This document shows, piece after piece, positions 31,257 through 39,927 of a stretch of DNA of 64,000 nt. This DNA is from Rhodococcus sp. SBT000017 (GTDB lineage: Bacteria > Actinomycetota > Actinomycetes > Mycobacteriales > Mycobacteriaceae). The translations under genes and the position numbers were made by a program. Under the pieces are notes generated by a model that saw only the letters and a list, made by a program, of their open reading frames with translations, had not been told where the DNA came from and made no database searches. The DNA lies in the NCBI RefSeq assembly GCF_003688915.1, contig NZ_REFU01000001.1:2108001-2172000 (forward strand). Reading direction: 5' to 3'. The first letter of the stretch is position 1. Every line of letters starts with the position of its first letter.

Positions 31257-31679
31257 CTATGCAAGCAGCGCGGTCTTGCCCTTGGTGAGTCCGTCGATGC
31301 TGATGCGTCCGGCACCGAATGCGGCGAGCAGCAGCGCGCCGACCCCGAGGGCGACGACCAGTTCGTAGCCGTTGTCCGCTGCGAACACGCCGTTCTCGAA
31401 GTGCACGAAGACGGCCGCACCGAGCATGTTCAGGAACAGCAGCAGGCCGGCGACCGGAGTGAAGATGCCCAGCACGAGCGCACCGCCGCCGACGAGTTCG
31501 ACGAACGTGGCAAAGTAGGCGGACGCCGTGGGCAGCGGAACATTCATCATCTCGAAGCTTGCTGCGGTGCCGTCGAGGCCGTAGGTGTTGAGCTTCTGCC
31601 AGCCATGGGCGATGAAAACGATACCCAGGCCGATTCGAGCTACGAGGGCAACGACGTCGCGTACGACGGTGGAGTTCAT
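31257..31679 (-). CDS. DoxX-family membrane protein
   Basis: 140 residues with four hydrophobic helices. Family motifs are RIGLGIVFIAHGWQKLNTYG near residue 15, FVELVGGGALVLGIFTPVAGLLL near 60 and GYELVVALGVGALLLAAFG near 105. DoxX proteins take part in redox or thiosulfate metabolism, but function cannot be assigned here. Its Shine-Dalgarno (AGAAGG) lies inside a long inverted repeat just upstream. It follows the gntR-like gene at 31746 on the same strand. Confidence 0.88.
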   Translation of the reverse strand: MNSTVVRDVVALVARIGLGIVFIAHGWQKLNTYGLDGTAASFEMMNVPLPTASAYFATFVELVGGGALVLGIFTPVAGLLLFLNMLGAAVFVHFENGVFAADNGYELVVALGVGALLLAAFGAGRISIDGLTKGKTALLA

Positions 31680-31687
31680 GACACATC

Positions 31688-31728
31688 CTTCTGACAGGGC
31701 TACAAGGGCAGCCCTACCCTGACAGAAG
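31688..31728. promoter_or_regulatory. Long inverted repeat overlapping the doxX ribosome binding site
   Basis: CTTCTGACAGGG at 31688-31699 and CCCTGACAGAAG at 31717-31728 pair at 11 of 12 positions, and GGGCT/AGCCC pair inside. It begins 9 bases before the doxX start and covers its Shine-Dalgarno. It could be an operator of the adjacent GntR-type protein or an RNA switch on translation. Confidence 0.6.
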
Positions 31729-31745
31729 TAGGTTGAAGCGTCAAC

Positions 31746-32114
31746 TTAACTGCCGTTCGCACCCTTGAGGGCAGATTCGAGGAACGATCGAGCCTGATCG
31801 TCGTCCAGTCCGATGGACCGGACCGTCCTGACGAACTCCGTCGCCGCCCGGGCCGCGATGTCGCGCGACGGATCGCCGCCCGATGCGACGAACGAACCGG
31901 ACCGGCCCCTCGTCTCGATGATTCCCTGCTGCTCTAGCTCCCGGTAGGTCTTCGCCACCGTGTTCGGTGCGATCTTGAGTTCCTCGGCCAGACCTCTGAC
32001 CGTCGGGATCTTGGTACCGGCGATGAGATCGCCCGATCGCACCAGCCCCAGAATCTGCATTCGTAGTTGCTCGAACACCGGGGTGGTGTTCGACGAATCG
32101 ATGTGTACGCGCAC
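31746..32114 (-). CDS. GntR-family regulator, YtrA type
   Basis: 122 residues. Winged-helix domain at the N-terminus: PVFEQLRMQILGLVRSGDLIAGTKIPTVRGLAEELKIAPNTVAKTYRELEQQGIIETRGRSGSFVA. It is followed by only a short helical tail, as in the YtrA subgroup that lacks a large effector domain. The stop lies 17 bases before the palindrome of doxX, a likely target. The reductase-like gene at 32125 ends 10 bases upstream, so the two are probably co-transcribed. Confidence 0.9.
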   Translation of the reverse strand: MRVHIDSSNTTPVFEQLRMQILGLVRSGDLIAGTKIPTVRGLAEELKIAPNTVAKTYRELEQQGIIETRGRSGSFVASGGDPSRDIAARAATEFVRTVRSIGLDDDQARSFLESALKGANGS

Positions 32115-32124
32115 GGTCTATGCC

Positions 32125-32793
32125 CTATCCGAGCGCGTCGACTGCGTCGACGATCGAAGTCGGCCCGGACGTCAACATCAGCGTCTTGCGCACAGCCGAG
32201 CCGGTATCGAGCAACTGCGCGATCACCGCGGCCACATCGGCGCGGGTCACCTCACCCGATTCCAGCGGCGGCTCGGTCAGCGATACCGAGCCGGTGGGGT
32301 CCTCATCGGTCAACTTGCCCGGACGCAGAATCGTCCAGTCCAGTCCGCTTCTTGCCGAAACGTTTTCTTCCGCAGCAGTTTTGGCCTCGATGTAGGCCTT
32401 CCAGCCGGCATCGAGATCCTCGGCGACCGGCTCCCCGGCACCGAACGAGCTGATCAGCACGTAGCGGCGAACGCCTGCCTTCTCTGCCGCATCGGCCAGC
32501 AGCACTGCGCCGGCACGATCGACCGTGTCCTTGCGCTCGGGACCGCTGTTCGGGCCCGCACCTGCGGCGAACACCACCGCGTCCGCGTCGGCGAGCACTG
32601 CGGCAACCTCGTCGACGGAGGCCGATTCGAGATCGATCACCTGCGGCAGCGCGCCCAGCGCGGTGACGGCATCGACGTGGTCGCTGTTACGAATCAGCGA
32701 TACCGCACGATCTCCGTGCGCCGTGAGCACCTGAGTCAGATGTTGCGCGATCTGGCCGTGGCCACCTGCAATGACAATGCGCTTGTCGGTCAT
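32125..32793 (-). CDS. NAD(P)-binding SDR/NmrA-like protein
   Basis: 222 residues from ATG 32793 with GGGAG upstream; the longer frame overlaps arsC. Rossmann start KRIVIAGGHGQIAQHLTQVL, and DAVVFAAGAGPNSGPERKDTVDRAGAVLL near residue 70. YVLISSFGAG and DWTILRPGKLTDE are typical of the atypical SDR family related to NmrA and YwnB. The catalytic Tyr-Lys pair of classical SDRs is not clear, so it may bind NAD(P) as a sensor or act as a flavin or quinone reductase-like enzyme. Confidence 0.85.
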   Translation of the reverse strand: MTDKRIVIAGGHGQIAQHLTQVLTAHGDRAVSLIRNSDHVDAVTALGALPQVIDLESASVDEVAAVLADADAVVFAAGAGPNSGPERKDTVDRAGAVLLADAAEKAGVRRYVLISSFGAGEPVAEDLDAGWKAYIEAKTAAEENVSARSGLDWTILRPGKLTDEDPTGSVSLTEPPLESGEVTRADVAAVIAQLLDTGSAVRKTLMLTSGPTSIVDAVDALG

Positions 32794-32855
32794 AACCACT
32801 CCCGTTCCTGACGTGAATCTGTCGGGGTGGCTACCCGCGTGGCAGGATTGCAAAC

Positions 32856-33203
32856 ATGACTGCCTCGGCAACCATCTACCACAATCCCCGGTGCAACACC
32901 TCTCGTACGGTCCTCAAAGCGATCGAGGAAACCGGTGTGGTGCCGCGGGTGATTCGATACCTCGAGTCGCCTCCCACCGAGGACGAGCTGCGCGCGCTCC
33001 TTGCCGACGCCGGCCTCGAACCGCGTCAGGCCATTCGAGCTCGCGAGAGCATCTACAAGGAACTGGGGCTGGCAGGCGCGGACGCCGACACGCTGATCGC
33101 GGCGATGGTCCAGCACCCGATACTCATCGAGCGCCCGATCGTGGTGACCGACAAGGGCACCGTGCTCGCTCGCCCGGCCGACAAGGTACAGACCGTGCTG
33201 TAG
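32856..33203 (+). CDS. arsC: ArsC-family arsenate reductase (glutaredoxin type)
   Basis: 115 residues. The active site IYHNPRCNTSRTVLKAIEE has the catalytic Cys near residue 14 of the CX5R-like loop. ELRALLADAGLEPRQAIRARESIYKELGL and MVQHPILIERPIVV carry the conserved Arg residues. Known relatives (ArsC, YffB, Spx-like) reduce arsenate with glutathione or mycothiol. No arsenic transporter gene is nearby, so an arsenic role is not proven by context. Confidence 0.88.
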   Translation: MTASATIYHNPRCNTSRTVLKAIEETGVVPRVIRYLESPPTEDELRALLADAGLEPRQAIRARESIYKELGLAGADADTLIAAMVQHPILIERPIVVTDKGTVLARPADKVQTVL

Positions 33204-33207
33204 AGCG

Positions 33208-34446
33208 CTACAACCTCTCGCGCGACACCGGGCACGACATGCAGCGGGGGCCGCCCCGCCCCGAACCCAGTTCCGATCCGGAGATCCGCAGCACCTCGAT
33301 GCCCGACGCCTCCAGCCGTGCATTCGTTTCGACGTTGCGCTCATACGCGACGACGACTCCCGGCGCAATGGCGAGCGTGTTGTTGCCGTCGTCCCATTGT
33401 TCGCGCTCGGCGGTGACGTGATCGAGTCCGGTATCGATCAACCGCAGCTTGCCGATGCCCATCGCATCGGCGGCCGCCTCGAGGAAGGGGTCACCGCCCC
33501 GGATGGTGACCCCTGCATCTTCGCGGTGAATGGTGAACGCGGACAACGTGTTCTGAATCGCCGGGTACATCACCACCGCGTCGGTATCGACCATGGTGCA
33601 CACCGTGTCCAGATGCATGGACGCGCGCTCCTGCGCGATCGGCACCACCAGCACACTGTGCGCCAAATCGTCCTCGAACAGGCTGCGCGCCAACGCTTCT
33701 GCGCCTGCGGGCGTGGTGCGCTCGCCAACTCCGACTGCCACCACCCCCGGAGCGAGCAGCAGCACGTCGCCGCCTTCGACCGGAGCGGTCCGCGACTCGT
33801 ACGCGCGCCGCACGCCGCGAAACATCGGATGGAATGCATAGATCAGATCGGTCAGCGACGTCTCCCGCACACGGGCAGGCAGCGCCAGCGAGGTGATCGC
33901 CACTCGGTCGTCTATCCAGAACGACGAGTCGCGGGTGAACAACAGGTTCGGCAGCGGGTCGATGACGAAGTCCCCACCGTGATGCATTCGCCGAACCAGC
34001 GATGCCCCGCTCGGTTGCGGCTCCCCCGTCTCCGCTTCGAGCAATTCGTCGAAAGTCATTCCCGCCATGAGGATCTGCGCCAATTCGGCCGCCGGCACAC
34101 CTCGTAGATGTTGGGCGAGGTCCTCGGCGAGCGACCGGCCGAGCCGTCGGGCATCGACGGCGGCGGAGATACCTTGCATTCGCGCTGCGCCGCTGACCGT
34201 CATGGCCTCGGTGAGAAGTTCGCCGAGAAGCAGCACGGTGACCCCTCGACCTCGCAGGAGATCGGCGAACGCGTCGTGCTCGTCCTGTGCGCGATCGACC
34301 CACGGCAGACCGTCGAACAGCAGCTGATCGTTGTTGCGCGGTGTGAGGCGTCGAAGCTCACCTCCCGGCCGGTGCAGCATGACGGTGCGCAGCACCCCTA
34401 CCTCGGAGTCGGCACCCAACGGGCCCGCAACCGCATCGACACTCAT
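33208..34446 (-). CDS. arcA: Arginine deiminase
   Basis: 412 residues. Guanidine-modifying fold with [25 protein letters not shown] near the start, [14 protein letters not shown] near residue 165, and [23 protein letters not shown] near 205. [16 protein letters not shown] near 260 has the catalytic His, and [11 protein letters not shown] at the end has the nucleophilic Cys. It converts arginine to citrulline and ammonia. No arcB or arcC is adjacent. The same gene (Rv1001) flanks pmt in M. tuberculosis. Confidence 0.95.
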   Translation of the reverse strand: MSVDAVAGPLGADSEVGVLRTVMLHRPGGELRRLTPRNNDQLLFDGLPWVDRAQDEHDAFADLLRGRGVTVLLLGELLTEAMTVSGAARMQGISAAVDARRLGRSLAEDLAQHLRGVPAAELAQILMAGMTFDELLEAETGEPQPSGASLVRRMHHGGDFVIDPLPNLLFTRDSSFWIDDRVAITSLALPARVRETSLTDLIYAFHPMFRGVRRAYESRTAPVEGGDVLLLAPGVVAVGVGERTTPAGAEALARSLFEDDLAHSVLVVPIAQERASMHLDTVCTMVDTDAVVMYPAIQNTLSAFTIHREDAGVTIRGGDPFLEAAADAMGIGKLRLIDTGLDHVTAEREQWDDGNNTLAIAPGVVVAYERNVETNARLEASGIEVLRISGSELGSGRGGPRCMSCPVSRERL

Positions 34447-34516
34447 GAACGAACGGTAATCCCATTCGCCGGCCGCCGCTGGGATCAGGACCTGAAGTAT
34501 TGTCGAGGTCGTGCCG

Positions 34517-35011
34517 ATGCCCGAGTGGAACGTCCGAGAACTGACTCCCGGCCAGCTGTCCGAGCGCAGCGGAGTTGCGGTCTCGGCCTTGCACTTCTAC
34601 GAGAAACAGGGGCTGATCAGCAGTCGCCGAACCTCGGGAAACCAGCGCAGATTTCATCGCGAAACTCTGCGCCGGGTTGCCTTCATCCGGATCTCGCAGA
34701 AGGTCGGGATCCCACTGGCGAACATCCGGCAGGCGTTGAGCGAACTACCGGACGAGCGGACTCCGACGCGCGAGGACTGGGCCAGGCTCTCGACGCAGTG
34801 GCATCGCGAACTCGACTCTCGGATAGAGCAATTGATCCGGCTTCGGGACAACTTGACCGGGTGCATCGGGTGCGGTTGCCTGTCGCTGGCCGGCTGCGCA
34901 TTGGTCAACCCACACGACGAACTGTCCTATTCGGGGCCCGGTGCGCGCACGCTGGACGTCGATTTCGACGAACCCTCGACTCGACGCGGCACGAGCAGCT
35001 TGGAGAACTGA
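34517..35011 (+). CDS. soxR: SoxR-type MerR-family redox sensor
   Basis: 164 residues from ATG 34517, with GAGG 8 bases upstream; a GTG at 34511 is too close. MerR helix-turn-helix: [49 protein letters not shown]. The [2Fe-2S] cysteines are in [12 protein letters not shown] near residue 118. SoxR responds to redox-cycling compounds. An 18-bp stretch at 34491-34508 (CCTGAAGTATTGTCGAGG) loosely resembles a SoxR box. The 3' end overlaps the convergent SDR gene by 85 bp. Confidence 0.93.
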   Translation: MPEWNVRELTPGQLSERSGVAVSALHFYEKQGLISSRRTSGNQRRFHRETLRRVAFIRISQKVGIPLANIRQALSELPDERTPTREDWARLSTQWHRELDSRIEQLIRLRDNLTGCIGCGCLSLAGCALVNPHDELSYSGPGARTLDVDFDEPSTRRGTSSLEN

Positions 35012-35829
35012 TCGTTCGCCTTCTGCAGTACGAATTCGTAGGGCGGGGCGAATTTTCTGGCGACCCAGTACCCGAACCGGATGTCGTTGGAGGAGTAGAC
35101 GAGGTACTTGCGCTTGGCAATTCCGGCGAGAATGGCGTCGGCGACAACCGAGGGTTCCACGGCACGCTTCTCGAACCGGTGTTGCAGCTTCTGTACGCGC
35201 GGATCGTCACGATCGACGCCGGCGATCTGAAGCGTCTGCACCAGCCCGGTCTTGACGCCACCGGGTACCACCAGGCTGACGCCGATTCCGTGGCGCTTGA
35301 GGTCGTACTTGAGCACCTCGGAGACTCCGCGCAGACCGTACTTGCTGGCGCTGTAGGCAGCGTGCCACGGAAGGGGAATCAATCCGGCGGCGGACGAGAC
35401 GTTGACCAGATGGCCACCCCGTCCGGCGTCGATCATCGGAGGTAGGAACTTCTCGATGATGTGAATAGGCCCCATCAGATTGACGTCGACCATCGACTTC
35501 CAGTGCCGGTGTTCGAGATTCTCGACGGTTCCCCATGCGGAGATTCCGGCAACGTTCATCACGACGTCCAGGCTGCCGAACTCGGCGTGAATGTCGTCCG
35601 CGAACGCGGTGACGGCCTCGAAATCGGACACATCGAAGGGCAACGAGTGACTGACGGTACCGCCCGCGCGACCGACCAGGTCCACCGTCTCCGCCAAACC
35701 GGTGCCGTTGATATCGGTCAGGAAGAGTTCCGCTCCCACTCCTGCAGCAGCGATGGCCGTTGCCCGACCGATTCCGCTGCCTGCTCCAGTGATCAACGTC
35801 TTCTTACCGCGCAGATCGTATGTAGCCAT
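34927..35829 (-). CDS. Short-chain dehydrogenase/reductase
   Basis: 300 residues. Classical SDR: TGAGSGIGRATA near residue 15, NVAGISAWG near 92, catalytic Ser in VNVSSAAGLIPLPW and YSASKYG with the Tyr-Lys pair near 160. The C-terminal extension ([26 protein letters not shown]) is like that of actinobacterial SDRs acting on lipid-like substrates. The last 28 codons overlap soxR on the other strand. Substrate unknown. Confidence 0.9.
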   Translation of the reverse strand: MATYDLRGKKTLITGAGSGIGRATAIAAAGVGAELFLTDINGTGLAETVDLVGRAGGTVSHSLPFDVSDFEAVTAFADDIHAEFGSLDVVMNVAGISAWGTVENLEHRHWKSMVDVNLMGPIHIIEKFLPPMIDAGRGGHLVNVSSAAGLIPLPWHAAYSASKYGLRGVSEVLKYDLKRHGIGVSLVVPGGVKTGLVQTLQIAGVDRDDPRVQKLQHRFEKRAVEPSVVADAILAGIAKRKYLVYSSNDIRFGYWVARKFAPPYEFVLQKANDQFSKLLVPRRVEGSSKSTSSVRAPGPE

Positions 35830-35904
35830 CGAAGCTTGTAACCCCCACCGGTTGCCACGTGTCAGTTCGATTTCGACCCTACGCGGTGACGACCGGGAGG
35901 GTTG

Positions 35905-36075
35905 TCACAATCTTTGCGACATCTCGTCTCGGTAGTCGGCGATGGTGCGCTCGATTCGCGCAGCATCGTCGTCGGCACCCTGTTTACGTGCGTCGTCCGC
36001 ACGCTGCTGCAGGGTGCCGATCGCTTTCCGGAGCTCGTTGTCCGACATCCGCGGACGGTGCACAGTGTGTTCCAT
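35905..36075 (-). CDS. Small charged helical protein
   Basis: 56 residues from ATG 36075 (MEHTVHRPRMSDNELRKAIGTLQQRADDARKQGADDDAARIERTIADYRDEMSQRL). Rich in Arg, Asp and Ala and likely a helical hairpin. No family recognised, though the amphipathic pattern suggests a real protein. CACAGTGTG occurs at 36061-36069 and again at 36080-36088, around the start. A start at the second ATG (36048) would give MSDNELRK. It follows the TetR gene on the same strand. Confidence 0.55.
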   Translation of the reverse strand: MEHTVHRPRMSDNELRKAIGTLQQRADDARKQGADDDAARIERTIADYRDEMSQRL

Positions 36076-36134
36076 GTCACACAGTGTGCCCGGCAACCGG
36101 GTGCGCGGCAAGCACCCCGAGATCACGGAATTTC

Positions 36135-36809
36135 TCAGACTGTGACAGATGCCGACGTGATGCTCTCGCGCACGAAACTGGACAGACTACGAGCCGCGAA
36201 TTCGCGGAAGTAGGCAAGTTTGTCAGCGGGCACGAGGGACGGAAGGACTGTGTTCCAGACCTTCTCCATGCGCGAGGGGGCATCCTCCAGACGGGACTGC
36301 GCCTCGGACACCATCAGAACTCCGGCGAGCATCTCGCACACCAGCAGCGCAGCGTTGCCTGCATCCAGATGGTCGGCGACGTCCCCGTGCTCGATTGCCC
36401 GCTCGAAGAGATGCTCGAAGATGTTTCCCCAGGTACCGAACACACTGCCGCGGGCGGTGTCGGATCCGTCGATCTCCATCTGCAACCGGTACATGACGCG
36501 CACCAGGGGATCCGATGCGGCGAGCTCGAGTACCGAATACGAGATTCCGATGACGGACTCGAGAGCCGGGCTACGACTGTCGACCAGGCCGGCGCACGCG
36601 GTGGACACGCGATCATGTCCCTCGTCGACGATCGCACGCGCCAGTTCTTCCTTGGACGCGAAGTGGAAGTACAACGCACCCTTGGTCACACCGGACTGCG
36701 CTGACACCTGACTCAGCGTGGCATTCGCATGCCCCACCTCGAGGAAGAGATCTGCTGCAGCGCGCAGCGCGGCCGCTCGTGTTGCTTCTGCTCTCAGTTG
36801 TCTCACCAT
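36135..36809 (-). CDS. TetR-family regulator, gamma-butyrolactone-receptor (ScbR/ArpA) type
   Basis: 224 residues. The HTH half ATRAAALRAAADLFLEVGHANATLSQVSAQSGVTKGALYFHFASKEELARAIVDEG closely follows the pattern of ScbR-type autoregulator receptors. The ligand half has VMYRLQMEIDGSD and WGNIFEHLFERAIEHGDV. Receptors of this kind repress genes until a butyrolactone-like signal binds. No AfsA-type synthase is visible in the window, so the ligand is unknown. The upstream region holds GTGGAATTCACTTCGC, repeated 4.1 kb away before the glycosyltransferase group. Confidence 0.85.
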   Translation of the reverse strand: MVRQLRAEATRAAALRAAADLFLEVGHANATLSQVSAQSGVTKGALYFHFASKEELARAIVDEGHDRVSTACAGLVDSRSPALESVIGISYSVLELAASDPLVRVMYRLQMEIDGSDTARGSVFGTWGNIFEHLFERAIEHGDVADHLDAGNAALLVCEMLAGVLMVSEAQSRLEDAPSRMEKVWNTVLPSLVPADKLAYFREFAARSLSSFVRESITSASVTV

Positions 36810-36997
36810 GTTGGAACACCCCTGCTCTGTCGACCTTGCATGACATCGACGCTCTGTATCCGCTGCCTACCCGTAGTCCGATCGAGGTGAACGTGGAATT
36901 CACTTCGCCATATCGGGCTGCCAGCGCTCGACAATAGTAACCGGTTCGGTGGCGATTTTGTGATTCGAAAGTGACAATTGCATGAAGAACAGCTCGT

Positions 36998-37432
36998 TTA
37001 CAAAACGATTGAAATGAAAAGTTCCACTTCTCCGGTATTCGTAACGACTTCGACTTCCTCTTTGTAGGCGCGAAATATCGATCCGGACATAACGCACTCT
37101 TCGACCTGAGCCCACACGTCCTCGATCGGATCCGCCAATGCTCCGGTGGGCGTGAATACCGCGAACACTCCGGTCGGTACCGACACGAAGACATCCCCCA
37201 CCGCGACGTCGCCGGGCGCGTCCACCGAGACGGCGACCACCGCGTTGACCGTACCGTGGGGGTCCGGAACGTACACCGTGCACACCTGGTGCGCGTCGAT
37301 ATGCTTCTCGCGCAGACGATCTCGCAGGAATCGCATCCATTCGCTGCCGCTCGATTCCGCGCCGGGCTCCACTCGCGGTGCCACCAACCCACTGAACAGC
37401 TCTGCACTGCGCGCCGTCACCCGGAAGGTCAT
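36998..37432 (-). CDS. GyrI-like/effector-binding-domain protein, second of a pair
   Basis: 144 residues from ATG 37432, overlapping the preceding gene's stop by one base (TGATG). The pattern (VTARSAELFSGLVAPRVEPGAES at the start, then VYVPDPHGTVNAVVAVSVDA, VSVPTGVFAVFTPTG and EDVWAQVEE...) fits the SHS2-type effector-binding fold found in AraC-like regulators and GyrI. There is no DNA-binding domain. Such stand-alone domains bind small hydrophobic molecules. Family assignment is by pattern only. Confidence 0.65.
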   Translation of the reverse strand: MTFRVTARSAELFSGLVAPRVEPGAESSGSEWMRFLRDRLREKHIDAHQVCTVYVPDPHGTVNAVVAVSVDAPGDVAVGDVFVSVPTGVFAVFTPTGALADPIEDVWAQVEECVMSGSIFRAYKEEVEVVTNTGEVELFISIVL

Positions 37433-37884
37433 CACGAACCGCCGGGCGCGGTGATCGCCAGATAGAGGTCGATCTTGTACGCGTGGGGATAGCACTCGTA
37501 GTCGCCGGTGAACGATCGCACTATCTCGCCCTGCTCTTCGGCATGATCGATCTGGTTCCACAATCGGGTGAGAACGTCGGGGAAATACCCCACCGCAGAA
37601 AACCGTGCGTATTTCGCCGCGGGCACTTTTGCCACCAGATGTCCGCGCGCAACTCGATCGAGCGAAGAACACTGATAACCGACTACCTGCGTATTGTACG
37701 AGCCGATACCGGGGGCGAAGTCGGTATAAATGGACGCGAGCGGACCCGAGGTCTCCTGATTGAGAACTGCGGACCACGCTTGATCGAGAGCCGGGTCGTC
37801 GAGGCGGCCGAGCGCCCGTTTGGGGCTGCGAACGGGAAGACCCGCGACCCACGTTTCAGCGAGGTCGACGATCTCGAACGACAT
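37432..37884 (-). CDS. GyrI-like/effector-binding-domain protein, first of a pair
   Basis: 150 residues (MSFEIVDLAETWVAGLPVRSPKRALG...). Typical parts of the effector-binding fold are YTDFAPGIGSYNTQVVGYQ near residue 58, VARGHLVAKVPAAKYARFSAVGYFPDVLTRLWNQI near 82, and the closing YECYPHAYKIDLYLAI, which carries the acidic residue common in this fold. There is no HTH. It is translationally coupled to a second copy of similar design; the two may form a heterodimer or bind related ligands. Confidence 0.7.
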   Translation of the reverse strand: MSFEIVDLAETWVAGLPVRSPKRALGRLDDPALDQAWSAVLNQETSGPLASIYTDFAPGIGSYNTQVVGYQCSSLDRVARGHLVAKVPAAKYARFSAVGYFPDVLTRLWNQIDHAEEQGEIVRSFTGDYECYPHAYKIDLYLAITAPGGS

Positions 37885-38252
37885 TCACACTCCGTAGAGA
37901 AGTTGCAGGGGCAGATCCTGTGCTCGGAACCGGTCCGTTCACAATATCGCCCGTCAATCTACCGGCGCGACTGGTAGGTGGATCGTCAATCGATCAACCG
38001 TACTTCGCACCCGTTTCGATCGCCGCAACAGCTGTCGTCGACGGTTTCTCCGGAGACCCGGAGGCCGCATCGGTTACCTCGTCCCACCCTGTCCCGTCGA
38101 CCGGACGCGCTCGATTCCGCAGGCAATTTCGGCCGTGCCTGCACCTACCGAAGAACCGATACAGGAAACCGGTACGGATCGACGGTCCCCGCGCAGAGCG
38201 CGGTCCTACATTCCCCCAACTGCGAATCGGGCACAGAACAATGTCGAACGAT
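37885..38252. other. Intergenic region, 368 bp
   Basis: It lies upstream of the effector-binding pair and downstream of the first glycosyltransferase, all on the minus strand. It should hold the promoter of the pair. No convincing gene, tRNA or strong palindrome was found. Confidence 0.5.
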
Positions 38253-39137
38253 TCACTCTCCGCGCGTTGCTGCAGCGTAACTCTGGTCGCGAATACCGGA
38301 CAGCTCACGCACAGAGGTAGTGCCCGCTCCGGAGTGCGAGACCGGAAGAATTCGAGATTCGCACGACGACAGAATTCGCGTCAGGGGCCAATGCATCGTG
38401 TGCAGAACCAGGTCCGAAATCAGCAATCTGCGCAGCCAACCGCCGGCCAGCCCATGATGGGCCCACGTGCGATACGAACTCTGGACGTAGTGCCGGTACT
38501 CGAGGGGTGGCGTCAGCAAACGACGTCCGGACACCTCGACGCGCATCGGCTCGATCTGCGCGATCCGCAGACCGACCTTGTCGATACACAGAGACAGATC
38601 GATGTCCTCGTGTAGATCGGTACGCAGACTCGTGCGAGCGCGAACCGCTTCCCACGCGGATCTGCGGATAGCGAAATTGTTGCCCGAAGCGGCGGAAACC
38701 CAACGCTCAGAGGGCCTTTTCCGTACGGAACGGTCGACGAACGCCCGGTACGGTCGCGCCCACGGGGAGTCGTAGAGGTAGATCGGCCCGGTGACTGCGA
38801 CATAGTCGAGGCGGCGCTCGAAGAAGTCGAGCACCGAGTCGACCCAGCCGGCCTCGATGCGGGTATCGGCGTCGATGCGGCCGATGACCGATCCGCGAGC
38901 GTGATCGAAACCGGCGTTGCGGGCGTGCACGACGCCGCGCTCGGACTCTCGCAGCAGAACCACCTGCGGAAAACGCCGCGCGTATTCGGTGACGATGGCC
39001 GCGGTGTCGTCGGTCGAATTGTTGTCGACGACAATTATCTCGTGAATGTGTTCGCGCTGAACGAGCAAAGCGTCCAGGCATTCGCCTATGTGAGCCGACT
39101 CGTCGAACGCAGGCACAACAATGGAAAGAGTATTCAC
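38253..39137 (-). CDS. Family 2 glycosyltransferase, copy 1
   Basis: 294 residues from GTG 39137 (VNTLSIVVPAFDES), after AGGGG; the frame runs further upstream without a good start. GT-A fold: DNNSTDDTAAIV near residue 35, GVVHARNAGFDHARGSVIGRIDADTRIEAGW near 65 with the metal-binding DAD, and HEDIDLSLCIDKVGLRI near 185. No membrane anchor is evident. It is about as long as, and clearly paralogous to, the product at 39924-40766. It probably builds a cell-surface glycan or glycolipid. Confidence 0.88.
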   Translation of the reverse strand: MNTLSIVVPAFDESAHIGECLDALLVQREHIHEIIVVDNNSTDDTAAIVTEYARRFPQVVLLRESERGVVHARNAGFDHARGSVIGRIDADTRIEAGWVDSVLDFFERRLDYVAVTGPIYLYDSPWARPYRAFVDRSVRKRPSERWVSAASGNNFAIRRSAWEAVRARTSLRTDLHEDIDLSLCIDKVGLRIAQIEPMRVEVSGRRLLTPPLEYRHYVQSSYRTWAHHGLAGGWLRRLLISDLVLHTMHWPLTRILSSCESRILPVSHSGAGTTSVRELSGIRDQSYAAATRGE

Positions 39138-39282
39138 AACGCCAACCCCTGACACATTTTTGGCAATCGTGTAGCCCGACATCCTTACACGGTGAATGCA
39201 TTCGATTCCGAGCCGCTGACGTTGACGATGCTACATCATTACTTCAAGAAAAGAACCCGTCGAATTATTCGGACTTTATGGT

Positions 39283-39927
39283 TCAGAATTCGGAATTCGG
39301 CGGAAGTATCAATCTCTGCATTGCCTCCCGATCACAAAAATCGGCCTTCTCCCCGATCCACTGCTCCGCTGCGGGAAGGTCGTTCAACTCTCGGCGGCGG
39401 CGCGCCGGAGAGCCGACGTACACACCGTCCGGTTCGCAGTCTCCCGTCACCAGCGAGTTCGCCCCGATGATGCATCCGGCACCGATGTGTACGCCCGGCA
39501 TCACCACCACGCCGGACCCGATCCACACTCCTGGGCCGATCACCACCGACTCTCCCCGCAATTCGCCTGCTCGCTGACGCGACGGTCCGGTCTCGTGAGT
39601 ACTGGTGAGAATGCGGACGTGATCGGCGATGAAGACATGATCACCGATCACGATGTCGGCAACGGTGTCGAAGTAGCAGCCGAAATTCACGAACACACCG
39701 GTGCCCAGCCGAATCGATGCCCGCCCTTGAATCATGGAACCGCCGTACATCAGGCACGGACCGGTTGTCCGCAGCCCCGCAGGCCGCAGGACGGACGCGC
39801 GCAGCACGGCAGGCAAGAACGGCGCATTCGCCAACGAGACGACAGTGGCCTGACGCATCTGCACAAGGGCCCAGCGGACGTCCGACGGGTTACGCATCCA
39901 GTCGCGGATACGCGAGCCGGCCGTCAC
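39283..39927 (-). CDS. Left-handed beta-helix O-acyltransferase (hexapeptide repeat)
   Basis: 214 residues from a GTG at 39927 that overlaps the upstream glycosyltransferase stop (GTGA). Hexapeptide repeats run from IQGRASIRLGTGVFVNFGCYF to VVIGPGVWIGSGVVVMPGVHIGAGCIIGANSLVTGD. The catalytic His is probably in SSTHETGP-like LTSTHETGPSRQ. It is like maltose/galactoside or colanic-acid O-acetyltransferases. Coupled to a glycosyltransferase, so it probably acetylates the sugar that enzyme adds. Confidence 0.88.
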   Translation of the reverse strand: MTAGSRIRDWMRNPSDVRWALVQMRQATVVSLANAPFLPAVLRASVLRPAGLRTTGPCLMYGGSMIQGRASIRLGTGVFVNFGCYFDTVADIVIGDHVFIADHVRILTSTHETGPSRQRAGELRGESVVIGPGVWIGSGVVVMPGVHIGAGCIIGANSLVTGDCEPDGVYVGSPARRRRELNDLPAAEQWIGEKADFCDREAMQRLILPPNSEF

